Shown here: positions 1-8,681 of the stretch, piece by piece | How the letters are laid out: each line of letters opens with the position of its first letter | Numbering within the stretch: position 1 is the stretch's first letter | Source: Meinhardsimonia xiamenensis | GTDB lineage: Bacteria; Pseudomonadota; Alphaproteobacteria; Rhodobacterales; Rhodobacteraceae | Assembly: GCF_900102905.1 (NCBI RefSeq) | Contig: NZ_FNFV01000001.1 | Coordinates: forward strand, 131,501 to 195,500 | Length of the DNA stretch: 64,000 nucleotides | Reading direction: 5' to 3' | Made by a program: the position numbers and the translations under genes | Notes under the pieces: generated by a model | Database searches by the model: none | The model's input: the letters and a program-made list of their open reading frames with translations, nothing else | Told to the model about the DNA's origin: nothing

Positions 1-429
1 AAGCCGCGCGCGCGGCTCCTCGGCCAGCGCCTCGGCAAGACGGCTCATCAGAAGCGTGCCCTCGTTGCCCTCGCCATCGCCCAGCCGGAACACCCTCAGC
101 TCGGTGTTCGGCAATCGGGCAACTGCCGCCTCGAGCGCTTCTACCGCCGCCGCCGTCTGCGCGGGGCGGTCGGCGAGCTTCTGGCTCGCGCTCTCGTCGA
201 TGACGGCGATGACGATGTCGCTCAGCGCCTCGCGCTCCTCGCGCTGGAAGGAGGGGTTGGCGAGCGCGGCCAGCACCACCGCTGCGGCCATCGCCCTCAG
301 CCACCAGCCCGAAAGCCCGCGCCACAGCGCAAGGGCGAGAAACGCGGCCAGCGCCATGCCGAGCCCGGCGACGAAGGCCCAGGGCAGGAGCGGGTCGAAG
401 ATCACCGATCCGGTCCCTGATCCGATCAC
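1..429 (-). CDS. membrane VWA-like protein, partial
   Basis: Only the first 143 codons are in the window; the gene runs off the left edge. The GTG start overlaps the stop of the upstream DUF4159 gene as GTGA, so the two are probably translationally coupled. The visible part has two hydrophobic segments (about residues 14-36 and 42-58), then a strand ending in VIDESAS (D78), which resembles the metal-binding DxSxS motif that opens a von Willebrand A fold. In related alphaproteobacteria the last gene of MoxR/DUF58/DUF4159 clusters is a long membrane protein with a VWA or glutamine-amidotransferase-like fold. That assignment is inferred from context. The function is unknown. Confidence 0.6.
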   Translation of the reverse strand, partial: MIGSGTGSVIFDPLLPWAFVAGLGMALAAFLALALWRGLSGWWLRAMAAAVVLAALANPSFQREEREALSDIVIAVIDESASQKLADRPAQTAAAVEALEAAVARLPNTELRVFRLGDGEGNEGTLLMSRLAEALAEEPRARL

Positions 430-3197
430 TGGCCGAGCCTCTCCAGAAGGGCGGGCACATGCACCTGATCGGACTTGTAGTTGCCGGTCAGCACATGCAT
501 CACGAGGTTGACACCGAAGCGATAGGCAAGTTCGCGCTGCCGCTCGCCGCCGAAGCCGCGGCCGACGGGAAACATCGGGTTGCCCGCAGGATCGATCGCC
601 CAGGCCGCCGCCCAGTCATTGCCGCCGATCACCACGGGCGTGACGTTGTCGTTGAGGTTGCGGAAGGGCATGCCCTCCACCTTCTCCGCATCGGGTGGCG
701 CCGCCTCCACCCACACATCGCGGGAGGCGTGGCGGCCTGGGAAATCCTGCAAGAGGTAGAAGGTGCGCGTCAGCACATGGTCGGCCGGCACCGGCTCGAG
801 CGGGGGAATGTCGAGTGCCGCCGCAAGCCGCTGCAGGGCCCGGCCATTGGGGCTTGAGGCGCCGAAACGGGCAATGTCGGCATCGCGCGTGTCGAAGACG
901 ATCATGCCGCCCGTGCGCAGGAACTGGTTGAGCCTGGCATAGGCCGCCGCCGAGGGCAGCGGCTGGTCGGGCGTCACCGGCCAGTAGAGAAGCGGGTAGA
1001 AGGCAAGCTCGTCACGCTCCAGATCCACCGCCATCGGCTCGGCCGGCTCCACCGAGGTGCGCTGGAAGAGCACGCGGCTGAGCCCGCGCAGCCCGGCCGC
1101 GGCCACCTCATCCACCCGCGCGTTGCCGGTGAGCACATGGGCAAGCGTCACCTCGCGCGTGGCGGCGATGGCGCGCGCGTCGGCCTCGCTCTCTTGCGCG
1201 CGGGCGGCTTCGGGGGCGGGCAGGGCGAGGGCGAGGGCGGCGAGCGCCACCGTTGCCGCCGGGCGCAGGCCGAGCCGGCCCGAGAGCCAGAGCGAGGCGA
1301 GGATGTCGAGCATCAGCATCATCAGCGCGGCGGCGAAGAGGGGACCCGCAAGCATCATCTCGCGCTGGGCGCCCATCCCCTCCACCGGCACCGAAGCAGG
1401 CCAGCGCGCGGGCGCAAGCACGGTGTCGGCGCGCGCGACGTTGACGGCGAGCCGCCGCTCCTCGCCGGCATAAAGGCCGGGGGGCAGGTCGGGGCCAAGC
1501 CGCGCCTCGGCCAGCCGCTCGCCCGGCACGCCGGGAAGCGTGCCTGCATCCTCGATCCGGCCGAAGGCGTCGAGCACCTTCTCGGGCGACCAGACGGTGC
1601 CCGCGAGCTCCTCGGCCGAGGGCTGCGGCGGGCGGGAGGAGACGGCGAGCCGCTCCAGCATCTGCACGAAGAGGCCCGAGAGCGGCAGGCTCGACCATTC
1701 GGCATTGGCGGTGACGTGAAACAGCACGACCTGCCCCGCGCCCATGCGCTTGCGGGTGACAAGCGGCGTGCCGTCGGCGAGCGTGGCGATGACGCGCCCG
1801 GCAAGCTCGGGGTCGGGCTGGGCCAGCACCTGCGCGCGCACGGTCACATCGTCGGGCACAGCAAGGCCGTAGAAGGGCGAGCCCTCGGCGAAGGGGCGCA
1901 GGCGCTTGGGCTCTCCCCAGCTCATGGCACCCCCCACCGTGCGCCCGCCCGCGCGCAGCCGCACCGGCATCAGCGGATCCTCCTCGGCGCGCGAGACATC
2001 GCTGGCGGCAAGCTGCGGGCCGGCAAAGCGCAGAAGAAGCCCGCCCGCCTCCACCCAGGCGCGCAGCGCCTCGGCCTCCGGTTCAGCGATCTTCGCCACG
2101 TCAGCCAGCACGATCACATCGGGGTTGGCCGGCAAGACGTCGGCAAGCCCGCCCTCGATCACATCGGCCGTGGGCACCAGCGCCTTGCGCAGATAGTAGA
2201 GCGGCGAGAGCAGCTCGAGCCCCTCGCGGTCGGTGCGCGCGGCGATCAGTGCCACCTCGCGCCGGCGCAGCGCATCGTCGGTCAGGCTCACCGCTCCGGC
2301 CGAGCGGATGCCGGCAAGCTCGAAGCGGCTGATGCGGTTGCGCAACTCGCCCGGCAGCGACAGCGCCACCTCCGCCTCGCGCGCACCCTCGGCAAAGGCG
2401 AGGGTGGCGCGCGCAAGCTCCCGCTCCACGCCGAGCGGGTCGCGCCCTTGCGCGACAAGCTCAAGCTCCGCCGCCGCGCCGGGCCGGCTGCGCACCGCCG
2501 AAAGCGTGATCGTGCCGCCGTCGAAGACAGGCGGGCGCAGCGCCAGAACGGGGCGCGGATCCTCGAACACGCGCACGCCCCCCCGCGCCTGAAGCGCCGC
2601 CAGAAGCGCCTCCCGCCCCTCGCGCGCGAGCCCGTCCGAAAGCCAGAAAGTCTCGAAACCGCCCTCTAGCGCTCCGGCCCAGGCGGCGGCGGCTTCCATG
2701 TCGGGCTCCCAGGGCTTCGGCGCCAGCGCCGCAAGCCGCCCCGCCCATGCACCTGCGGCCTGAAAGGCGGGGGGGCCAGCGGGAAGATCGGTGAGCGTGA
2801 CCACCGCCACCGGCCGGCCGTCGCGGCCCGCCTCGTCAAGCGCGACCTCGATCCGCTCGAGCCGCCGCGGCCAGTCGCGCGCGCTGGCCCAGCTTGCATC
2901 GGCGAGAATGAGAAGCGGCCCCGATCCGGCCGTGCGCTCCTGCGGGTTCAGCACCGGCCCGGCAAAGCCCAGGATCAGCGCCGCCACCGCAAGCGTGCGC
3001 AACATCAGAAGCCACCACGGCGTGCGGTCGGTCTGGGTTTCGTCATCGGTCAGGCCCAGCAGGAGCGCCACGCCGGGAAAGCGGCGGCGGATCGGCGCGG
3101 GCGGCACCGCGCGCAGGAGAAGCCACAGGATCGGCAGCGCCGCAAGTGCGGCAAGGATCCATGGCGCTGTAAAGCCGATGGGCCCGAGCATGAACAT
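426..3197 (-). CDS. DUF4159 domain protein with BatA-like N-terminus
   Basis: A 923-residue membrane protein. I place the start at 3197 because that ATG overlaps the stop of the DUF58 gene (ATGA); the frame stays open further upstream but without support. The N-terminus has two transmembrane segments (about residues 8-28 and 60-80) around a basic loop, the BatA-type anchor. A long VWA/amidotransferase-like region follows. A third hydrophobic stretch lies near residues 620-665, and the last 210 or so residues match DUF4159, with motifs such as MIVFDTRD and GNDWAAAWA. Such proteins are encoded with MoxR ATPases and are thought to act at the inner membrane in envelope protein maturation. The exact role is not established. 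Confidence 0.85.
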   Translation of the reverse strand: MFMLGPIGFTAPWILAALAALPILWLLLRAVPPAPIRRRFPGVALLLGLTDDETQTDRTPWWLLMLRTLAVAALILGFAGPVLNPQERTAGSGPLLILADASWASARDWPRRLERIEVALDEAGRDGRPVAVVTLTDLPAGPPAFQAAGAWAGRLAALAPKPWEPDMEAAAAWAGALEGGFETFWLSDGLAREGREALLAALQARGGVRVFEDPRPVLALRPPVFDGGTITLSAVRSRPGAAAELELVAQGRDPLGVERELARATLAFAEGAREAEVALSLPGELRNRISRFELAGIRSAGAVSLTDDALRRREVALIAARTDREGLELLSPLYYLRKALVPTADVIEGGLADVLPANPDVIVLADVAKIAEPEAEALRAWVEAGGLLLRFAGPQLAASDVSRAEEDPLMPVRLRAGGRTVGGAMSWGEPKRLRPFAEGSPFYGLAVPDDVTVRAQVLAQPDPELAGRVIATLADGTPLVTRKRMGAGQVVLFHVTANAEWSSLPLSGLFVQMLERLAVSSRPPQPSAEELAGTVWSPEKVLDAFGRIEDAGTLPGVPGERLAEARLGPDLPPGLYAGEERRLAVNVARADTVLAPARWPASVPVEGMGAQREMMLAGPLFAAALMMLMLDILASLWLSGRLGLRPAATVALAALALALPAPEAARAQESEADARAIAATREVTLAHVLTGNARVDEVAAAGLRGLSRVLFQRTSVEPAEPMAVDLERDELAFYPLLYWPVTPDQPLPSAAAYARLNQFLRTGGMIVFDTRDADIARFGASSPNGRALQRLAAALDIPPLEPVPADHVLTRTFYLLQDFPGRHASRDVWVEAAPPDAEKVEGMPFRNLNDNVTPVVIGGNDWAAAWAIDPAGNPMFPVGRGFGGERQRELAYRFGVNLVMHVLTGNYKSDQVHVPALLERLGQ

Positions 3198-4068
3198 CAG
3201 CGTCTGCGCTCCAGCGCCGCATAAAGCCACATCAGCGCGGCCTGCGCGCTCTGGCTGGTGTGGTGGCAATGAAACTGCCAGCCGGTGGCGCGGGCGAGAT
3301 CGGCAAGCTCGGCCTTTCGCGCCGCGAGCCGCTCGAGATAGCGCCCGCGCAGCTCGCCCGCCTTCAGCGTCTCGTGACGAAGCTCGCCGCCCATGCTCTC
3401 GAAGATCGTCCGCCCGTCATAGGGAAACGCCTCTTCGGCCGGGTCGAGGATCTGCACAAGCGCGCCCTTCACCCCGCGGTCGGCGGCCTTGGTGAGTTGC
3501 GCCGCCACCGGCTCGAGCGGGCCGAGAAAGTCGGAGATGAAGACCGCGCGCGCATGCGGCGGCATCCCCCTGACCTCGGGCGCGCCATAGTCGGGGCGGT
3601 CGCGCGGTTGCGTGAGCGCCTCGGTGATGCGCAGAAGCTGCAACTCGCCCGTGCGCGGCGGCGTGCCGAGCGCGGCCAGCGCCACCCGCTCGCCGGCGCG
3701 CACGAGAAGCACCGCCGCCGCCAGCGCCAGAAGCCGCGCCCTGTCGCCCTTGGTGCCGAGCTCGGGGTCCGAAGCAAAATCCATCGACTGCGCCTCGTCC
3801 ACCCAGATGTGCACCGCCTGCGCCGCCTGCCATTCCTTCTCGCGCACGAAATGCGCGTCCGACCGCGCCGAGCGGCGCCAGTCGATGGCGCGGGCCTCGT
3901 CCCCCGGCCGGGCGGCGCGATACTGCCAGAACTCCTCGCCCTGGCCCGCGCGGCGGCGACCGTGGGCGCCCATCAGCACCGCCGCGGCCAGATGCTCGGC
4001 ATGCGCGAGCAGGGGCGGCAACAGCCCGGCGAGCGCCTCGGCGCGCTGGCGAAGCTCAGGCGCGGTGC

Positions 4069-4072
<4 letters not shown>
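3197..4072 (-). CDS. DUF58 domain protein
   Basis: A 291-residue DUF58 protein, which is a VWA-like fold fused to a short N-terminal region. The family signature is visible: a GRRRAGQGEEFWQYR-type segment leading to the invariant DWRRSARSD. The GTG start overlaps the MoxR stop (GTGA), and the stop overlaps the DUF4159 start (ATGA). DUF58 proteins are the usual partners of MoxR AAA+ ATPases and probably present a substrate or adaptor to them. It has no signal peptide or membrane segment, so it is likely cytoplasmic. Confidence 0.88.
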
Positions 4073-5076
<1,004 letters not shown>

Positions 5077-5147
5077 GGCAATGCTCCCGGAGGGGTGTAT
5101 ATCGCTATGGCAGAAGACTAGCCCAAGGGCGACGGGAGGCAAAACCG

Positions 5148-5759
5148 ATGTGCGCGCAAAAGCACGTGAAGGCCGAAAGCGGGCCGCCGACCCCGAGCGC
5201 GGAGAACATCGCCAAGGCCGCCAGGGCGGCGGGCAAGGGTGCGGGGCCCGCGCCGGTGCATCTGTGGAACCCGCCCTTCTGCGGCGATCTCGACATTCGC
5301 ATCGCCCGCGACGGCACATGGTTCTACCTCGGCACGCCCATCGGCCGGCCCGAGCTTGTGCGGCTGTTCTCCAACATCCTCAAGCGCGAGGGCGACCGCT
5401 ACTTTCTCGTCACCCCGGTGGAGAAGGTGGGCATCACCGTCGATGACGCTCCCTTCGTGGCCGTCGATTTCGAGGTCGAGGGCGAAGGGCGCGAACAGCG
5501 GCTGACCTTCATCACCAATGTCGGCGACCGGGTCACCGCCGATGCCGAGCACCCGATCCGCGTCCAGCGCGACGCGCAAACGGGCGAGCCCGCGCCCTAT
5601 GTGCTTGTGCGCGCCAACCTCGAGGCATTGATCGACCGCAAGAGCTTTTACCGGCTGGTCGAGATCGGCACCGTAGAGGAGCACGGGGGCGAGGCGTGGT
5701 TCGGCCTCTGGTCGGGCGGCGTGTTCTTCCCCATCATCCCCGCTGCCGAGCTTCCCTGA
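5148..5759 (+). CDS. DUF1285 domain protein
   Basis: A 203-residue protein of the DUF1285 family. The family pattern is clear in the sequence: LWNPPFCGDLDIRIARDG near residue 45 and GRPELVRLFSNILKREGDRY near residue 70. The crystal structures known for this family show a small beta-rich fold without assigned activity. It is transcribed away from the MoxR operon, with a 71-bp shared upstream region. Its stop overlaps the start of the next gene by one base (TGATG), so the two are co-translated. No function is known. Confidence 0.85.
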   Translation: MCAQKHVKAESGPPTPSAENIAKAARAAGKGAGPAPVHLWNPPFCGDLDIRIARDGTWFYLGTPIGRPELVRLFSNILKREGDRYFLVTPVEKVGITVDDAPFVAVDFEVEGEGREQRLTFITNVGDRVTADAEHPIRVQRDAQTGEPAPYVLVRANLEALIDRKSFYRLVEIGTVEEHGGEAWFGLWSGGVFFPIIPAAELP

Positions 5760-6523
5760 TGCCCCGGTTTGCCGCCAACATCAGCTTTCTCTTCTCCGAG
5801 CTTGATCTGCCGGAGCGCATCGACGCTGCGGCAGAGGCGGGCTTCGAGGCGGTGGAGATCCTCTTTCCCTATGACACGCCCGTGCCGGCGCTGCGCCGGA
5901 GGCTCGAGGCCACTGGCCTGCCGCTTGCGCTCATCAACGCGCCGCCGCCCAACTACACCGGCGGCACGCCCGGCTTTGCCGCTCTGCCCGGCGGAGAGGA
6001 GCGGTTTCGCCACGATTTCGCCCGCGTGCTGCGTTACGCGGGCGCGCTCGGGCCGCGCCACATCCACATCATGGCCGGGGCGGCGGAAGGGCCGGAAGCG
6101 CGCGCCGCCTTCCTGCGCAACCTCGCCTGGGCCGCGGCCGAGGCGCCGGCGCAGTCGCTGACCATCGAGCCGATCAACCCGGTGGACATGCCCGGCTATT
6201 TCCTGGCCGATTTTGACCTTGCCGCCGAGATCATCACCGAGGTGGGCGCGCCCAATCTGGGCTTGCAGTTCGACGCCTATCATGCCCACCGCATCACCGG
6301 CGACGTGCTGGGCACATGGGAGCGGCACCGCGCGCTGGTGCGCCATGTGCAGATCGCCGACCACCCCGGAAGGCACGAGCCGGGAAGCGGGGAGATCGAC
6401 TTTCCGGCCTTCTTCGCGCGGCTCGATGCCGATGGCTACGAGGGCTTCGTGAGCGCCGAGTATCACCCGGCGGGCAGCACGGCCGAGGGGCTGGGGTGGC
6501 TGGGAAAGCTCGCGGCTCGCTGA
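5759..6523 (+). CDS. hyi: hydroxypyruvate isomerase-like TIM barrel enzyme
   Basis: A 254-residue xylose-isomerase-like TIM barrel protein, close to Hyi/OtnI. Hyi interconverts hydroxypyruvate and tartronate semialdehyde in glyoxylate metabolism; some relatives isomerise other 2-keto acids. The sequence begins MPRFAANISFLF and has the family blocks INAPP near residue 60, the metal-ligand region EPINPVDMPGYFL, LGLQFDAYH and HVQIADHPGRHEPGSGEID. The ATG overlaps the DUF1285 stop. Substrate cannot be fixed from sequence: other members act on 2-oxotetronate. Confidence 0.82.
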   Translation: MPRFAANISFLFSELDLPERIDAAAEAGFEAVEILFPYDTPVPALRRRLEATGLPLALINAPPPNYTGGTPGFAALPGGEERFRHDFARVLRYAGALGPRHIHIMAGAAEGPEARAAFLRNLAWAAAEAPAQSLTIEPINPVDMPGYFLADFDLAAEIITEVGAPNLGLQFDAYHAHRITGDVLGTWERHRALVRHVQIADHPGRHEPGSGEIDFPAFFARLDADGYEGFVSAEYHPAGSTAEGLGWLGKLAAR

Positions 6524-6559
6524 GGGCCTCTTTCTGATCGCGTCAGTGCTTTGCATAAA

Positions 6560-6649
6560 CAGAGGGCATGCGGCCGCCCGGGCGGGTGCAGGATGCGCCC
6601 GCCAAAGGGGCGGGCGGGCGCATGCCCGGCACGCTTCGCGCCCCGGGCG
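6560..6649. repeat. intergenic palindromic repeat, copy 1
   Basis: About 90 bp in the gap between two convergent genes. It is nearly the same as 10737-10825, in the same orientation. A long imperfect palindrome starts GGGCATGCGGCCGCCC and ends GGGCGGGCGCATGCCC (one mismatch between the arms), followed by a smaller CCCGG/CCGGG hairpin. It could act as a bidirectional terminator or a REP-like element. Confidence 0.75.
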
Positions 6650-6678
6650 CGGTGAACTCGGATGAAGGGCACACCTAG

Positions 6679-8553
6679 TCAGACCGCGCGCAACACGCCG
6701 CCAAGAAACGCCGCGAGCGCCCCGGTTGCCTCGAGCGGCAGCACCTCGGCGACAAACTGGTCGGGGCGGATGATGACGAGCGCCCCGCGCCTGCGGTCGA
6801 TGCCGCGGCGGGTGTAGATTTCCGGCAAGGCATCGAGCCTGCCCTCGTGGTCGGGGCAGAAGACCTTTTCGTGATCGACGAGGCCGAGCCTGCCCTTGCG
6901 CGGGCGCAGGAGCGCGGGCAGGGCCGGAAGCTCAAGCTCGCGATGCGGGGCGGGGATGACCGCGCGCAGGTCGATCACGCTGTCGATGTCCGCACCCTCG
7001 GGCGTGTGGCGGCGGATCGGGCTCGCCGCGTCCGTCTCGAGCCAGTCGCACAGCCGGGCAAGCGCGCCGCCGGGCACGCCCCGGTCGCCCTCGGGCGCAA
7101 AGGCGATGAGCCGCCAGCGGCCGTCGGCCTCGAGCACCTCGCCAAGCTGCATCGGTCTTGCGTCGGCAAGCCGGATCACCGGGGCGGAGTGAAAGCGGGT
7201 GCCGACAACAAACCCCGTCGCCAGCGCCTGATGTGCGCCGCTCCCGGTAAGCGCCGAAGGCTCGTAACGGGTCTCGACACCTGCGGTGTAGCGCAAGTGC
7301 TTCTGGAAATAGCGCTCGAACTCGGCGGCCTTTTCCGGGTCGCGCGCGCCCTCGCTGAAAAGCCGCGCCATGTCGCGGTCGAAATCGATGAGCTCCTGGG
7401 CCTTGGCGCGCCGCTCGGCCGAATATGTCGCAAGCAGCTCCGGGCCGGCGCGCCCCGTGATCACATGGGCGAGCTTCCAGCCAAGGTTGAAGGCATCCGC
7501 CATCGACACGTTCATGCCCTGCCCGGCCTTCGGGCTGTGAGTGTGACAGGCATCGCCGGCGATGAAGATGCGCGGCGCGCGGCCCTCTGCGGCATCGTCA
7601 AAACGGTCGGTCACCCGCTGGCCGATCTCATAGGCCGACCACCATGCCACCTCGCGCACATCAAGGCTGTAGGGCGCGAGGATCGCCTGCGCCTTGGCAA
7701 TCAGCATGTCGGCGGAAAGCTTGCGGTCGGCAACACGCTCATCGCCATGCAGCGCATCGAGCTCGATGTAGAGCCGCACCATGTAGCCGCCCTCGCGCGG
7801 GATGATGAGCAGGCTCCCCGCCCCCGCCGAACGGATCGCGCATTTCAGCCGGATGTCGGGAAAGTCGGTGACCGCCAACACATCCATCACCCCCCAGAGC
7901 TGGCGGTGCGCCTCGCCGCGCATGGCAAAGCCCAAGCCCCGCCGCACGGTGGAATGCGCGCCGTCGCAGCCCACCAGGTAGCGGGCAGAAATCGTCTCTG
8001 TTTCACCTGAATCCACCCTGCGCACCACGGCGCTCACCGGGTGGGCGGCGCTGTCGTCGCGGCTGAAGGAGACAAGCTCCACCGCGTATTCCGGCGTCAG
8101 CCTGTGCGGTGACTTGGCCATGCGCTCGAGCAGAAAGTCATGCACCCGCGCCTGGCTCAGGATCACATGCGGCATGTGGGAGAGATCCTCCTCCACATCG
8201 CGGATGCGGTCCGCCCGCACGATGCCGCCCGAGGCGTCGGGCCGCCAGAAGGTGACCTCGTTCACATGGTAGCCCTCGCGCGCCACCCGCTCGGCAAAGC
8301 CGAAGGCGGCGAACATCTCCATCGAGCGGCAGGCGATCCCGTCGGCCTGGCCATAGCGCAAGGGGCCGTCGCGGCGGTCGATGATGCGTGTGGTGATTTC
8401 GGGAAAGGCCGAAAGCTGCGCGGCCAGCGTCAGCCCCGTCGGCCCGCTGCCGACAATGAGCACATCGACCGCAGGCTTGCGCATGCCGGCATCGGGCGCG
8501 GCTTCGGCAAGCTCGGGGTCTCCGGGGCGGAATCCGTTGAGGTGAAACTGCAT
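6679..8553 (-). CDS. FAD-dependent aromatic monooxygenase (MobA/phenol hydroxylase type)
   Basis: A 624-residue class A flavoprotein hydroxylase. The start at 8553 has a GGAGGAG ribosome site. Near residue 31 is the FAD dinucleotide-binding motif VDVLIVGSGPTGL; the DG motif is LVGCDGAHSTVRRGLG; the second FAD motif is FIAGDACHTHSPKAGQGMN. The C-terminal 150 or so residues fit the phenol-hydroxylase dimerisation (thioredoxin-like) domain. Length and motifs best match 3-hydroxybenzoate 4-monooxygenase and phenol 2-monooxygenase, which hydroxylate an aromatic ring using NADPH and oxygen. The substrate is not certain. It is divergent from paaZ, so a role in aromatic catabolism fits. Confidence 0.88.
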   Translation of the reverse strand: MQFHLNGFRPGDPELAEAAPDAGMRKPAVDVLIVGSGPTGLTLAAQLSAFPEITTRIIDRRDGPLRYGQADGIACRSMEMFAAFGFAERVAREGYHVNEVTFWRPDASGGIVRADRIRDVEEDLSHMPHVILSQARVHDFLLERMAKSPHRLTPEYAVELVSFSRDDSAAHPVSAVVRRVDSGETETISARYLVGCDGAHSTVRRGLGFAMRGEAHRQLWGVMDVLAVTDFPDIRLKCAIRSAGAGSLLIIPREGGYMVRLYIELDALHGDERVADRKLSADMLIAKAQAILAPYSLDVREVAWWSAYEIGQRVTDRFDDAAEGRAPRIFIAGDACHTHSPKAGQGMNVSMADAFNLGWKLAHVITGRAGPELLATYSAERRAKAQELIDFDRDMARLFSEGARDPEKAAEFERYFQKHLRYTAGVETRYEPSALTGSGAHQALATGFVVGTRFHSAPVIRLADARPMQLGEVLEADGRWRLIAFAPEGDRGVPGGALARLCDWLETDAASPIRRHTPEGADIDSVIDLRAVIPAPHRELELPALPALLRPRKGRLGLVDHEKVFCPDHEGRLDALPEIYTRRGIDRRRGALVIIRPDQFVAEVLPLEATGALAAFLGGVLRAV

Positions 8554-8627
8554 CGCGCGGCCCTCCTCCCGTTGCGGCCGCGATGCTGGCACGCGACCGG
8601 CCGGCCCGCAAGCGCGGCACTTGATTT

Positions 8628-8643
8628 GACCGAACGTTCGGTC
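8628..8643. promoter_or_regulatory. perfect 16-bp palindrome, probable TetR/PaaR-type operator
   Basis: GACCGAACGTTCGGTC is a perfect palindrome in the 128-bp gap between the divergent hydroxylase and paaZ. The ACCG...CGGT half-sites resemble operators of TetR-family regulators such as PaaR, which control phenylacetate genes. No such regulator is encoded next to it. Confidence 0.6.
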
Positions 8644-8681
8644 GATAAATCCGCAACCGAGGTTCGGGACGGGAGGACGCC

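Noticed and set aside
1137-2669. A 510-codon open frame on the plus strand opposite the DUF4159 gene
   Set aside because: It is antisense to a well-supported gene; its product is Arg/Gly/His-rich without family motifs, as expected for a shadow frame in high-GC DNA.
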